Shown piece by piece: positions 36,843 to 48,376 of a stretch of 64,000 nt of DNA (within the stretch, counting starts at the first letter, position 1; each line of letters starts with the position of its first letter). A program made the translations under genes and the position numbers. The notes below the pieces were generated by a model, which saw nothing but the letters and a program-made list of their open reading frames with translations, searched no databases and was not told where the DNA came from. This DNA is from Vicia villosa. Lineage: Eukaryota > Streptophyta > Magnoliopsida > Fabales > Fabaceae. Location: the NCBI RefSeq assembly GCF_029867415.1, contig NW_026704997.1:372001-436000 (forward strand), read 5' to 3'.

Positions 36843-39770
36843 TGTCATACCCCAAAATTTTCCCGATCAAATCTGCGTCTGTTAATCCATCAAGGTTCAA
36901 AAATTAAGAGTCACGTCTCTTATAAACCAGGTTGAGTTAAAACAAGGGCATAATTAACAAGTATTTAGGACCCAAACATTGGGTCCAATTATCACAAGGG
37001 TTTATCATTTTTGGGGTATTTTGGATTTTACGAACATTTGTCTTAATAATTATTAATTTTTTATCATGATTAACTATCAGTATTTAGCCTTGTCAATTCT
37101 TACTATCAATATTAATATTAACATTAGGATCAGTATTAGGTAGCATTAGAATTAGTATTAGATTTTAATTAATTAAGTTTTATTATTTCTAATTAGGCTT
37201 TATTAACACATCATTAGGATTTACTAGCAATTAGTAGTATTCTTAAATTTTTAATATTGTTTTGATCGTTATATCAACAATTATTATTAGTTTGATTAGT
37301 AAGTAGTTATTATCATTAGGAGTATATTATCAAAAAGGTTAAGTAATTAGTTAAGGGGTTAATTATATATTAGTTACTGGTTTGTTAAACAAGATTATTA
37401 TTATGTTATCACTAGTTAAAATTATTATTGTTAATACAAGGTTTTAAAGTGGGCCGGTTAATGGATTGCGTTTAACAAGTTGGGATTATTGGATCTTGGG
37501 CCAAAACAGGGTTAGGGAGTGGACCGGGTCAGAACCGACCCGGATCCTATTCATCATCTCCCTCGCACAAACCCTAGGCGTAGCCGCCACCACCATCTGC
37601 AACGTGAACCCAGGCCCATGAAGACGAATCCAGAATCAATCACAATCAAATATTCAGTGAAACACAAATCAAGTCAAATTCGTGGCAAGTCGTAAAAGGA
37701 AATAAAAGATGAATTCATTTCAATCATAAGATTACAGAATTAAGTCTGAGAATCGAAATCAAAACCTAAATGAAATCTAATCTAATAATACCTAATTGAA
37801 TCTAAAACCCTAACTATTTAAGAAAACTTAAGACTAATTCAGAAAGGGGGAGTCAAAAACGCTTGAGCCTTGGCCTTGAACTCCGAAAACGCCGAGAACG
37901 CCGAGCAACATTCATCGTCGCCTTCATCGTACCTGCAAACGTGAGACTGAGAGAAGACAGAAAGGGAGATCGTGAAGCTTGTCACGCCATTGGTGAGAAC
38001 CTGAAACGGAGAAGAGTAATAGTCAAATCGGAGAACGAAACAAAAGATTCACGCGAGAGGTTAACTCAAAAAAAACACGTGGCTTAAGCTCTGGTTCAGA
38101 TTTTCACGTGTGATGATGTTTGGATGTGATTGTTTTCTGTAAATTTCGGGTTGGTTCATGATGATTTCTGGGTTTTGAGGTTTGATTGATGAAGGGGGAA
38201 GACGAAGAGGATGAAGATCATGGAGATCTTCATCCGATTTCTGGGTTTTCGCGGCGTTGGATAGGGTGGCTTCGGTGGCAAACGGTGGCCGGTTTTCTGG
38301 GCCAAGAGAGAGAAGGTTAGAGCGTGAGAGAAAAGTGAGGATGAGAGACGAAACGGAATGAGATTTGTTTCTCTGTTTTGGTTAATTTTCCCCTTCCGCC
38401 GTCAGATGGACGACATGTGGCTTCTTGATAGCCACATGTATGGCACATGGACTTTGATTCAGTGCTCGTCGTTTACCATGCACCCTCTAAACCAAACGCA
38501 TGCAGATCATCTGTTTCATCTGGATCCAGATCGAACGGTCACAACATGCGCCCACCATGTATTCTCAACCAGCAGCCTTTGGATCACATCAAGATCAGAT
38601 CTAATGCCTATAAGGCTGAAAGCACACCATGGATCATCAATAAGCAGTAACATAGGAACACTCCCAGGTTCTATTTAATATTTTATTAATATTGTTTAGT
38701 TAAATATTTAGATTAAAGATTAATAGTTAATTTAATTTAATTAATTTTAATTTAGATTAGTATTAATAAAATTAGGATTAGGCTTTAAGATTATAATATT
38801 TTTTCCGATTATTCGATTATTTTCGATTAATTTATTTAATTGGTTTTGACTATTATAAATCATAGAAACCCTATAACAGTTATATAAGATATTAGGGTTT
38901 GTTCAATCCCATTAGTTTTTAGCCAAAGTACTAAGATTTAATTTATTATTCGCTTCGATTAAATCAATTGATTGCGGTGGGTAATAATCATTTAATTCTT
39001 TAATCAAATATAATTCAAATGCATATTTATTTTGCTAAACGGTTTTAACCAAAGCTATTGGTTATGATGATTAGCATTTCCCTGTTATCAAATTCGTCAC
39101 TATTTGTAATCGTATCTATCGATTACGAGGGGTAACGATACAAATTAATTCATAAAAATTATTAAAAATATACTATAATTCATTATTAGTGATAATCGAA
39201 TCAATCGATTAAAATTGGTAATGATGCAATTATTAATCTGTTAACTATGGTAATTGAATCAATCGATTATTGCGGTTAATAGTGCAAACTAAAATTAGGG
39301 TTGTACGCCCAAAACATTTAAAATACACTAAACTACGACACTACGGATTTTTATCCTAGGCAATTCAAAATGCCTTTCAAATCACAAATTCAAAACTGCG
39401 ATAGGCCATTCAAAAAGCCTTCAAACCTCCATAATCAATTCTAGGGCGTACAATCCTAGCCCGAACTACGTAGACTCTGATCCTCCATAAGGAGGTACGT
39501 AGGCACTTGGCAACAAGGCGAGTCCCCCACCCTAAGATCTCAATTTTCCCCTTATTCAATTCTTTAGCATAAACCTTACCTTAATACTCTTAGCCATCAA
39601 ACCTTTGCCTTAGATTCAAAGCCAATAGGAAAGGGTTGAGGGTGCCTAACACCTTCCCTCGACCTGAATATAGTAACTTACCCTGAATCTCACATCTGCG
39701 TAGGGTTTCCTATTCGCCCTTCAGAATAGGTCGCGACTCTCTAAGTTTAATTTTTAGGCAGGTTGCTACA
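36843..39770 (+). repeat. Ogre/Tat-like right LTR
   Basis: 2928 bp. It lacks one ATT near 37394 and has private TTCACGTGTG and AGGTCGCGACTC. It ends GGTTGCTACA and is followed by target duplication CGGTG. Confidence 0.92.
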
Positions 39771-39890
39771 CGGTGGTCGCTCTGATACGTAGCACTCGGG
39801 GGGATAAACGATTGTTTTACTTATTGTTTTATTTGCTGAATTTTATATGGTTTTGGTTTAAATTATAACTTAAAGTTACCGTGCAAAGAT

Positions 39891-39895
39891 GCTAC
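39891..39895 (+). other. Empty copia target site in LTR3
   Basis: AAGATGCTACGATATTG is uninterrupted here. In LTR1 the full copia, and in LTR2 its solo LTR, sit between duplicated GCTAC at exactly this point. Confidence 0.93.
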
Positions 39896-40141
39896 GATAT
39901 TGTTTGAATAATTATGAAGTTTGTTGATTCCGTTGCGAGTTAATTGTTTTAATTTGAAACAAAGTGATTTTCGAGTAATGATTTAATTGTCGTTTTGAAT
40001 TTCTGTGATATGTATCTATATGAAGGAAAGTAAGCCGTAAATGTTTTCGAATGACGAATATGTGATACCTCAAATGAACTTGTTTGAAATTTGTACTCTG
40101 ATTTTTCCGTATAATTTATCGGGTAGATTTGGGGTGTTACA

Positions 40142-41044
40142 ATTGCAACACCCCCTTTTGTGAGAGCATCTTCTTAATTATGGGTGTTCGTTTGTCCTTT
40201 ATTGCTTTTGAAATGGAAATTATCAACAATTTAGAAATGGCTTCTTCGCAACTTCATCTAGTAAGTTGGGCATACGTGAAATTCTACATGTATTAATGTG
40301 AATAGTAAAAGGGGGAAACTTTCTCTAACTCGTTTCTTCCATCTCTTTCGATGTTGTCATAGTCTTGCGGTTCATCGCACTACTAAGGAAAAGGTATTTA
40401 ACAACGGTTGGGAAAGATATATAATCACGTAGGATCAAGCATTTAACAACGGTTAGGAAAGATATATAATCACGCAGGATCAAGCATTATTATGTAGCGT
40501 GTGGTAGTATATGTGCCACTTTCAATCACGGTCCAGTGACCGTCGTAGTAAACAGGAAAGCGCGCGCTCTTTAACAATGGTTATTACTAATAACAGTTGT
40601 GATATTATGTGTGAATATATGTCAATCGTATCACACTAGAATCAACACTACACAGTTTTTGAATTGCTACCAAAACTTGTATTATAAGTATACACAATAA
40701 ATTTGAACAGCTCGAGGTATGCAATCTTTCCAACTTCCAAAGAGAATAGAAAGCGTATAGAATTTAAGAAACGAAAATGAGCATCTTTGGTTTTTAAACT
40801 TCCAAGAGAAGAAAATGAAGAATCAGAAGGAACAATATAAAAGCGGAAGAACCAAAACACAAAAACAACTTCATTCAAAGGAATCACATGTGTTATCCTG
40901 CTCAAGCTACCAACAAGAGAATAAGAAGAAGAAAAAGGTTGAGGCAAATAACTAATTTTTTCGATTCTGATGATGATGATGAGGAGGCCCACTATGAATG
41001 GTCTAATTTTTTCTTAGCGAGTGGGTTTATATATGATAATGGTT
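40142..41044. other. Intergenic with a 45-bp duplication
   Basis: A 45-bp segment is repeated in tandem (40396-40440 and 40441-40485) with few differences. Open frames at 40648-40992 (minus) and 40888-41142 (plus) overlap each other and resemble nothing I know; the latter runs into the Helitron. Confidence 0.5.
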
Positions 41045-42573
41045 TCTACTATCTATTCATTAATAATAGATTGACCAAATTGCCCAAATTACCCTTTCAC
41101 CAAAATTTTTTTGCACTAACAAAAGGTCATTTATGTAACTAACAAATTAAGTATTCACTCTTTCAACTTTATTGAATGGATGCACCAAGTGTTAGCTTTT
41201 CATTGGTCCGAATTAAATAACATTTTCCCTACAACTTTATTGCATGAATGATGACATCACATGTAAGCCATGGATGATGGAAGTCATATTTAAATTTCTT
41301 TTACATTTCATTTTCCCAAACTTTCTTACTTTCATTTTAATTTTTCTTAATTTATTTATTATCACAAAAAATATTAATAATCTATTTTTAAATTTTAATC
41401 TTACTAAAAATTTCAAATTTCTTTCGCATTTCATTTTTCCATACTTTCATTTTAATTTTTCAACATTTATCTACTATCGCAAAAAATATTAATAATCGAT
41501 CATTTAATTATTATTCCCAAAAATATTTAATTATTTCACGGGCCACTATCAACTCAATATTTAATTTTTTTTAATCGATCATTACACATTTTCTCTATCT
41601 TAATTAAAATTTCAAATTTCTCTCACATTTTTTCACACTTTCTTACTTTCATTTTAATTTTTTCTCTATTTATTTATTTATTTATTTATTATCTCACGGG
41701 TCACTATCAACATAATGTCTATTTTATTTTAATCAATCATTGTCTTTATTTGAGAGATAATATCTTTATTTTTATTTTTTTCTCCATCTCACGATTTTTT
41801 ATCATTATTTAATACAATTAAATTTCCATGATTATTGTTTATTTTACATTTGTTTTTAAATATATTTTATATCGCATCAAATTATTTTTTTATTTCACGG
41901 GTCATTATCAACATAGTAGCTATTTTATATTTTATTTTAATCAACAATTACTATTAATTGAGAGATAATTTTTATTTTTAAATGTTAATATTTCATTTTT
42001 ATTATTTCCATCTTATTTTATTTTTTATATGATTATTTAATATAATTGAATTTATATGATCATCTTATTGTATCTCCATCTTATTGTGGATCATTGTTTT
42101 CTATATAATTATTGTTAAATTTACAATTAAGTAAATTATTTCATATTTTTCATTTATATTTAAAATTTTACATTTGCATTTGTTAAAATTTTATTTTTTT
42201 CTCCAACTCACGTATTCTTTTTTATATGGTTCTTTATTACACACAAAATTAGCACATGAATACGATAATAATGTTTAATCTTAAGGGCCACTTTCAATAT
42301 AATGCCTATTTTATTTTAAACAATAATGACTTTTATTTGAAAACTAAAGTGTTTATTTTCAAATTTCAAAACGATTCCTATGGATATTTGGTTTTCAAAG
42401 AATTGGGAGTATCACATAGCAATCAATAAAACTCAAACTCTATTCAAGTAAAACAATTCCTTTTAATTATGCATATTGCTTATAATTCCTTTTATTAATA
42501 TTATTCATATCATTACAAAAATACTACACCAGAAAAAAAATCACCCGTGCGGAAGCACGGGTCTCTGACTAGT
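41045..42573 (+). mobile_element. Non-autonomous Helitron A
   Basis: The 3' end is textbook: stem ACCCGTGC/GCACGGGT with a 4-nt loop (42543-42562), seven bases later CTAGT (42569-42573), then T. The 5' end begins TCTACTATCTATTCATTAAT. It shares this with Helitron B, and both carry a GCACCAAGTGTT segment about 150 bp in. The base before it is T rather than the expected A. The body is AT-rich with no helicase or Rep motif. It contains diverged internal repeats beginning CACGGGYCACTATCAAC near 41539, 41697, 41899 and 42284. Confidence 0.8.
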
Positions 42574-42911
42574 TTAATTATGTAATGAAAGTTTTTTTAA
42601 TGAAGTTTTAATCTTTTTGTTTAATTGTCTTAAGGTTATCAACTTAACAGCTTAAACTATCAGCTTAAATTACAAATTGGATAAACTAGCAAACAGATAA
42701 TTATAATTGAAAATTCAATAGTTTACGATGAACTTACTTGTAAGAAACTGTCTTCTAGTTGCATTCCTGTCAAGTTCATTGCATCTTTAACTATTACATT
42801 TCATAACAAAGTAAATATTAAACATAAAGCAGATAAGAATCGGTGTAAAATTTTCAAATTTCAAACTCTACTTCAAGTCTTCAACTATTGTATTTCATAA
42901 CAAAGTAAGTA

Positions 42912-43303
42912 TTAAACATGAAAGAGATAAGAAAACACAACAACTTCAAATTTCCAACAAATCTCTCTGACTTCAGTTTGTTCTTCAAATTCTTGTTCTT
43001 CTTTTTTTGAATCTTCACACATAACCTTCAAATAGCCCATAACTTCCAACTCTGACTTCATATCACTCTCCTCTTTATTTCCCAATTTTTCTCTCATGTC
43101 TTCATCCCATATGAACAAATTACATGTTTCATCACTCCTCCAAAATGGTCATCTCTAAAAAAAATCCTTCCTTTATTATGTCCCTTCTTGTATTGGTACG
43201 AAACCATACGACTATCACAACCACAAAAATTTCCAGATTTAGATTTTACAGTGCAAGAAGACATAGTAAAACCTTTGGATGAGTTTGTCTTCAAATGCAA
43301 CAT
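42912..43303 (-). pseudogene. Broken GRF-type zinc finger gene
   Basis: Read on the minus strand, a segment with FCGCDSRMVSYQYKKGHNKG and then GRIFFR (about 43235-43160) is followed in another frame by PFW, DETCN and LFIWDED (about 43155-43095), and then by an acidic, coiled-coil-like tail (to 42912). This is the order of a GRF zinc finger: C-x-C, G-R-x-F-x-x, C-P, then D-x-C-x-x-F-x-W. The two halves are separated by a frame change next to a T8 run, and the third zinc ligand codon is a TGA stop. GRF proteins of this small plant type bind nucleic acid, but their role is not known. It lies between Helitron A and the hAT element, so its origin could be captured or local. Confidence 0.55.
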
Positions 43304-43595
43304 TTGAAACGAAACTGAACAACAACAATGAGTATGGGTGTTATTGTCTTCTTCCCGACGATGCTAACGGTGTTGGTGTTAGGGTTTGTTTAATTTTTTA
43401 GTGGAAAAATGGATACTTAGTGCTTAACATATATAAAGAAACGTCAGTGTGTAACAACAGTTTTATAAAGAAGTCGCAGTGATACCTATTATTTTTTATT
43501 TAAATATAAATAAAATTGAATAGGCGCGCATTAACGTAAAATGGATTAACTATTTGAGAAACCTGAAGATTGAACCCAGGAAAGTTGGGCTATAT

Positions 43596-44927
43596 TAGGG
43601 GTTTTCAAAAATATGGTTAATTGGATTGTATGCTTGAACTGAATTGCATTGATCCATAAAAAAACTGAACCATTAAAATGGTTAATGAACTGAACCATTT
43701 ATTTTAAACAATTCAATTTCAGTTTAAAACCGGTTCAGAACCAGTTTTCTTTTATAAACTGATTTAATTAAAATTAGTTTTTCATTAAAAAATCTTGAAA
43801 TTTTTTTTCTGGAAACAAAACTTAATTATCTTCCAATTTAGTTTTACAATTTTGTATGCTAGCTTTAACTTAATTTCAAATAGATTCTAAAACAAAACTA
43901 CAGCCAAACCATAATCATATGGAACCGTGAAGCTTATCGTAAAAATTCCAAACTATAAATTATGAGTTGTCATGTCCAAAATACAGAAAAAACTCGAACT
44001 CACTCGAAACCAATTATGAAATTCAAATGTGAAGTGAGACGCGGAATATGAACCAATTTTGAAATTGCAACTGAGCCATTCATAAAACCGAGTCGAATTG
44101 AATTCTGAGTAGAGTAAGAGAGCAGAGCGAGCATTATTGTTGTTGATTGCGCAGAGAGAATGAGCGGTCAATTTTGACTGTTGTTGCACGAGAGAAGCAA
44201 GAAAAAGCGCTTTTCAAAAAACTGCTTATCAATAAAATAAGGTTTCTTGTTTCACGTTCTATACTGCATTTTCATGTTTCCCCTGTAACTCTTCTTTCCT
44301 TTCCTTGTTTTCTATCCCTTTTGTTTTTTTATTATTTTATTTAAATATTTAAATATCACGTGACTAATTCTAAGTGGCCATAGGTTTTTTAATTAAAGGA
44401 ATCGATGTTATTTCCATCTTTCTCATTCTCTTTGTATTCATTTTATTTTTTCATTATCATTAATGCCAAGTGTCATCTTTTGATTGGCCCGTGAGTTTAA
44501 TTGAGAGAATAAATTTTTTTTTTTTCCGAAAATTAAAAAAATAGATTTCTTTTATGAAAATAAATTTTAATCTGAAAATTAAAAAAAATCTGAAATTTTT
44601 TATTACTGAAAATAAGACAATATTTTTTTCCGAATATAAAAAATTTCAATTTCTTTTTTAACTATCGTTTTTTAATATTACAAATTTTAAGGTTTTTTAT
44701 GAAATTTAAAAATTGGTTGTAAAAGAGTTCAAAATATAAAATTGGTTTAAAATTGTAAATTGATTATAAACTAGTTTATAAATATAAACTGGTTCTGAAC
44801 TAGTTTTAAATTGAATTGAAACCATTTTACCAGTTAATTGAATTTTTATTGAAGTGGTTATTATAAACTGAACCGAACCATAAATATGGGTTGGTTCAGT
44901 GCAGTTCATGAACCATGAACACCCCTA
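43596..44927. mobile_element. hAT-type non-autonomous element with long inverted ends
   Basis: Termini are TAGGGGTTTTCA and TGAACACCCCTA. The perfect 8-bp target duplication is GGCTATAT (43588-43595 and 44928-44935). The TAGGGGTGTTCA end and 8-bp duplication are typical of hAT. Beyond the short ends, the outer 180 bp or so are inverted copies, rich in GGTTCAGAACCAGTTT motifs (43725-43760 against 44775-44830). No transposase is seen; small open frames inside (43953, 44147) look random. Confidence 0.85.
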
Positions 44928-45170
44928 GGCTATATCACCATGGTTAGGTAATTAACCGTAATTATAATTCTACTGACCTGAGGACCAGCACCAGAAAAGG
45001 CCACTGACGTCTTGCACAGTGTTGATGATGGAGAAAGAGGGGGTGTACCTGTAAGGTACTCTGACAATCAAGTAAGTAGGAGCACATATACGATTTAGTG
45101 CTTAGGGTTTTGAAAATGTGTTACCAGACTCTCTCGAGGAAGAGAGTTTATATAATGCCCTCGGCGCATG

Positions 45171-45800
45171 TGTAACACCCCATTTAAAATATATGGTCGA
45201 TTTATTTTAATTCTATTGGTGTGTTTGGTTGGTGTTTGTTGAGTTCGGGGCATCGGGAAGAGAGCATGGTAGATATTGATAACCTGGGTTTTGTTGGAGG
45301 TAAAATAGATAATATAATAATATGATGAGCTAAGGGTAGTAAATGAATTAATTATTATTAATTATTATTCTGATTATTATTGATTTTAATAATTGGGTTA
45401 TAATATTAAAAAAAATTGTTTTAATAAGTAATAGTGATTTTCGTAATATAATATTATTATTATTATTATTATTGGGAAAATAGTATTATTAGAGCAAATT
45501 AAGTAAAAAGGGTTAATAAGTATAATTGGGGATTAGAGTTCAGTACGAACGATAAAGAGAGGAGACAAAAGGCTAAGGCACAAAGGATCTTTGGGGAAAA
45601 CTCAATCGGTAACGAAGAACCTAAGTCAAAGCTTGGAACAAAGGTAAGGGGAGAGAATGGGTTCGGTTAATCGTGTATATGCATGAGAGGGTAGCGGGGG
45701 TTTCTTTTCCCCATAGGTTTTGGATTTGATTTGTTGTTTGATAATTTGTTTTTGATGCATGTGGATGTGTTGCTATCTGAATTCGTATTCTGTAATTATG
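45171..45800 (+). repeat. Probable Ty3/gypsy LTR remnant
   Basis: It starts TGTAACACCCCATTTAAAATA, a chromovirus-type LTR start, followed by an ATT microsatellite (45451-45473) and an AACAAAGGTAAGGGG stretch similar in placement to AATACAAGGTAAGGG in the Tekay-like LTRs. The right boundary is not seen, so the end is approximate. The 235 bp before it (44936-45170) hold nothing recognisable. Confidence 0.4.
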
Positions 45801-46758
45801 GTATGAACTAATAATGATTTTGTTCTGGAAATTCTTGCTGCCATTGTTGTGTTTGTTGTGTTCCTGGTACCCATTGGGAGTTTGTTACTGTTCCTGTAGA
45901 ACACTTTTGATTATCTTTCGGAAGAAGATTCCGGTGAGGTCACATGGGAGTTTGTGATTTGTAGCTATAGGGATTTGAGCAGCACAGCAGATGCGAGCTC
46001 AAAATAAAAATGTGTCTTGCTTATCCCTCAGTTGGGAGCCCTATTTATAGTTGTTGGAGCCATAATTGCTCTCATTAATGGAGGAACCTTGGATTCCTTC
46101 CATAATGAGCAAACTGCCATAACCTCTACTGGCAAACTCTTTAAAGAGTTGTTACTTCCATAACCGTGAAGACCATTGATATGGAGGTAACGGTTATGGA
46201 TTCCCCAAATTAAATAATGTCGAGTTCATTCCACGTCTGTCGGCCTGCCATGATATTCTGGGTCGACTGAGCGATGAGGTCGGCTTATGGTCATATCCCA
46301 GGTTGATGATTATTGTCGACTTGATACATCTACTTTTCCCAATTTAGGTCCGACTTGTCTGATCGGCCTAAATATTATAAATATGTACAAGCCCCCCAAG
46401 CTAAAGTTCCGTAGGGACGCATAGTTCGGTCCGAAGAGTCATTTTGGGTCGGTTTGGCAAGTCGGTCCCTCTACTAATCCAACGGTAAAAAAAATCTTGA
46501 CCTTGCGTGTGTCAGTAGGATTCACTTGTTGATTGCCGCCCTTTCATTTTTTCGAATGTATCACTAATGATGAGCATTTATGGGGAATATAAACCTACTT
46601 TATTAGCCCCTGAACCTGATTATTTCCCAAAAAAATATCGCTCTTCTCTCCTTTCTCTACGGTTTCTAAATTTCTCTTGCGTGAAGCCTATTCAGGATTG
46701 CTTTCTTTCTCCTTTGATTTTCTTCATTAGGTAATTTCTCTTCCTTTTATCCTTTATC
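45801..46758. other. Probable mobile-element flank, no gene
   Basis: There is no coding sequence. A TATAAATAGGGCTCCCAAC on the minus strand near 46030-46055 could be a TATA box of an LTR or element promoter. A CCCCCCAAGC stretch lies at 46394. The region leads into the broken transposon gene at 46759 with a CT-rich leader (46630-46755). Confidence 0.35.
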
Positions 46759-47960
46759 ATGGTTATCATCAGGGAGTGTGATGATTCGGGGAACGTAATT
46801 GTTCCCCAAACTACTGAAGAGAGAAAAGCTCTCTGGAAGCATTGCATGGAGTTATGCAAGGATCATTTGAGTAGGATTCAATTTAATCAAATTGTTCAAG
46901 AGGTGTACGGAGACCTTTATGAGTCTTTTAGCGATACTGACTCAGATTGTGGATCGTCAGGTTCAGTGGAAGTTCTCACAGAGATGGGAGGATGCTTTAT
47001 TGATGCAGAGGTGCTGAAGTATAAGAAAAGTGTGGTGACTCGTGATGATATGCGCAAGGTTCGGACCAAGAGAGAGATTTCGTCTACTGGCAGTGAGGAA
47101 GATGTTGTAGTAGAGCTGTGTGAGGAGGGGGAAGTTGTGTGCCTCTCTCGTCTGAGAGGCGTTAGCAACAAATTTTCTACTTTTATTTGAGCCTTCAAGA
47201 TGATTTTAGAATTCAGCTTCCTTTTACCGACTTTGAAGTTGAACTATTGAACACTATGAACGCGTCCCCCGTCAGAATCCGACCTAACGGATGGGGTTTC
47301 ATCCGGGCCTTCCAACTTATATGTGAGGCTCTGCTTATTGACCCAACCATGGGCATTTTCTTTTCTCTCTTCGAATCGAGGGGGATGACAAAGGAAGCTG
47401 GATAAGCATTAACGGATCCACGGGAAGGAATTTCCTCCTGGCCTATACCTCGAATTATAAGAATTTTAAGAATCGTTTCATTCGGCTAAAAGGGGGTGAA
47501 GGGTGTCCGGACGTAATATACGCCTCTGACGGGAATCAGAGCTTTCCCCTTTATTGGACTGAGGACCCGATTCCCATTGTTGGTTATGATTATGACAAAT
47601 TGAGTGTTGACGAGATCAAAGCTCTTTCTTTTCTAGACTCATTTTCTTAGATGAAAACCAAAGATGTAATGGAGAAGTATAATGATCAAGTGACACTTCT
47701 GTCTTTTTTAGGTACTGTCTCACTTTTAATGTGTCCGGGGAACTATCCATTCACCTTGTGATCTGACCTTAATTTTGCTTTTCTTTTGTGCAGCAAAGAT
47801 GATGCATGCTAATGTTAAGGAGCAGTGAAAGCTGATGGCTGAAGCGAGAGTGAAGCGTGCTGCAACCCAAACTACGCTGCAGTCGAATACCTCTGGCCTC
47901 CTAACTCGGTCGCTGGTAGGAAGAAACCCGAGATCGTCAAGGAAGCAGAAGTGTTTACAA
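46759..47960 (+). pseudogene. Broken plant transposon gene with gypsy-type N-terminal domain
   Basis: The first segment (46759-47190) encodes an acidic, Ser-rich N-terminus. After a frame change in a T-rich stretch near 47185, the next frame has LPFTDFE, then PNGWGFIRAFQL and FFSLFES (to about 47370). After a second frame change near 47380 it continues WISINGS, NYKNFKNRF, FPLYWTEDP (to a stop at 47648). This order matches the 'putative gypsy type transposon' domain of plants (Pfam PF04195-like), found in long proteins of unknown function linked to retroelements. An 82-bp GT-AG intron is plausible at 47712-47793, and coding-like sequence continues to about 47960. Two frameshifts and at least one stop make it non-functional. 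Confidence 0.6.
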
Positions 47961-48143
47961 AGTCAGGAGCTGACATTTGAACAAAACAGTATATTTAGCT
48001 CAAACTATCACGATTTTTTTAAAAAGAAACGTGAGTTGTAACAAAAATTAAATACAATGGATAACAAAGAACCTCTACACATAATGTGATATATACATGG
48101 ACCTTCTAAAACATGCAATATTCAAGCGTATATAACAGCTTGA

Positions 48144-48230
48144 CTAACCATGTTCACGAGGTTGACCATCGACACTAACTCTCCCATACGATTTCTCTAT
48201 AGTTTTTACAATAGCAGTGGTATCCTGAAG
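48144..48230 (-). pseudogene. Exon-like fragment of unknown gene in Helitron B
   Basis: After a good acceptor (TTTTTCTTCAG, minus strand) an open segment with AIVKTIEKSYGRVSVDGQ runs to a TAG at about 48150. I do not recognise the source. Confidence 0.35.
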
Positions 48231-48251
48231 AAAAACCAAGAGTTTCCTCTT

Positions 48252-48376
48252 GTTATGTGCCTGTTTGCCATATCCTGATGGTTCCATCCACAAACCCTGA
48301 TGCATTCTCTTCCAGGAGAGAAACAAACACGGTGTACATGACCATGATGACCTTTGTTACATGCTACCATCACAAG
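48252..48376 (-). pseudogene. STRAP-like WD40 protein fragment in Helitron B
   Basis: The minus strand encodes CNKGHHG, then VHRVCFSPGRE, and after a frame change DGTIRIWQTG. This is the order of the last WD40 repeat of plant serine/threonine kinase receptor-associated (STRAP-like) proteins. The frame change and the loss of the rest of the gene make it a fragment. In the intact gene this repeat closes the beta-propeller near the C-terminus. Confidence 0.6.

Larger units (their letters stand above)
17192..39770 (+). mobile_element. Coding-less Ogre/Tat-like LTR element, trimeric array
   Basis: Three LTRs of 2931, 2931 and 2928 bp (17192, 27017, 36843) are separated by two interiors of about 6.9 kb. 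The outer ends carry one perfect 5-bp target duplication, CGGTG (17187-17191 and 39771-39775). So a single insertion later became LTR-interior-LTR-interior-LTR. The LTRs run TGTCATACCCC...GGTTGCTACA. The primer site resembles the complement of an arginine tRNA, as in Ogre/Tat elements. Tandem repeats sit before the 3' LTR, also an Ogre habit. No gag, protease, RT, RNase H or integrase motif is seen in any frame, so the element is non-autonomous and would need proteins from a relative. Copies differ by only a handful of bases, so the array is young. Confidence 0.88.
2289..40141 (+). mobile_element. Tekay/Del-like chromovirus derivative (Ty3/gypsy), trimeric LTR array
   Basis: There are three LTRs that start TGTAACGCCC (TATAATGCCC in LTR1) and end GGGTGTTACA. 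They are separated by two 327-bp interiors. Each interior opens with an initiator-methionine-type primer site (TGGTATCAGAG) and closes with a polypurine tract (AAGTGGGGGAGAGT). The tract is preceded by a TTTCGAGGACGAAAAT stretch, which is typical of the 3' end of Tekay/Del chromoviruses. Flanks ATTGA (2284-2288) and ATTGC (40142-40146) match at four of five bases, so the whole array probably began as one insertion. No gag-pol remains, so the element is non-autonomous. Two younger elements interrupt it: a copia in LTR1 (with its solo LTR in LTR2) and an Ogre/Tat-like array in LTR3. Confidence 0.8.
14549..40141 (+). repeat. Tekay-like LTR3, split by the Ogre/Tat-like array
   Basis: LTR3 sequence is 14549-17191 plus 39771-40141 (about 3.0 kb). 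It never received the copia. It ends GGGTGTTACA followed by host sequence. Confidence 0.85.

Noticed and set aside
40888..41142. 84-codon open frame with an acidic run
   Set aside because: It extends over the start of Helitron A, overlaps an antisense frame of similar length and matches nothing known to me.
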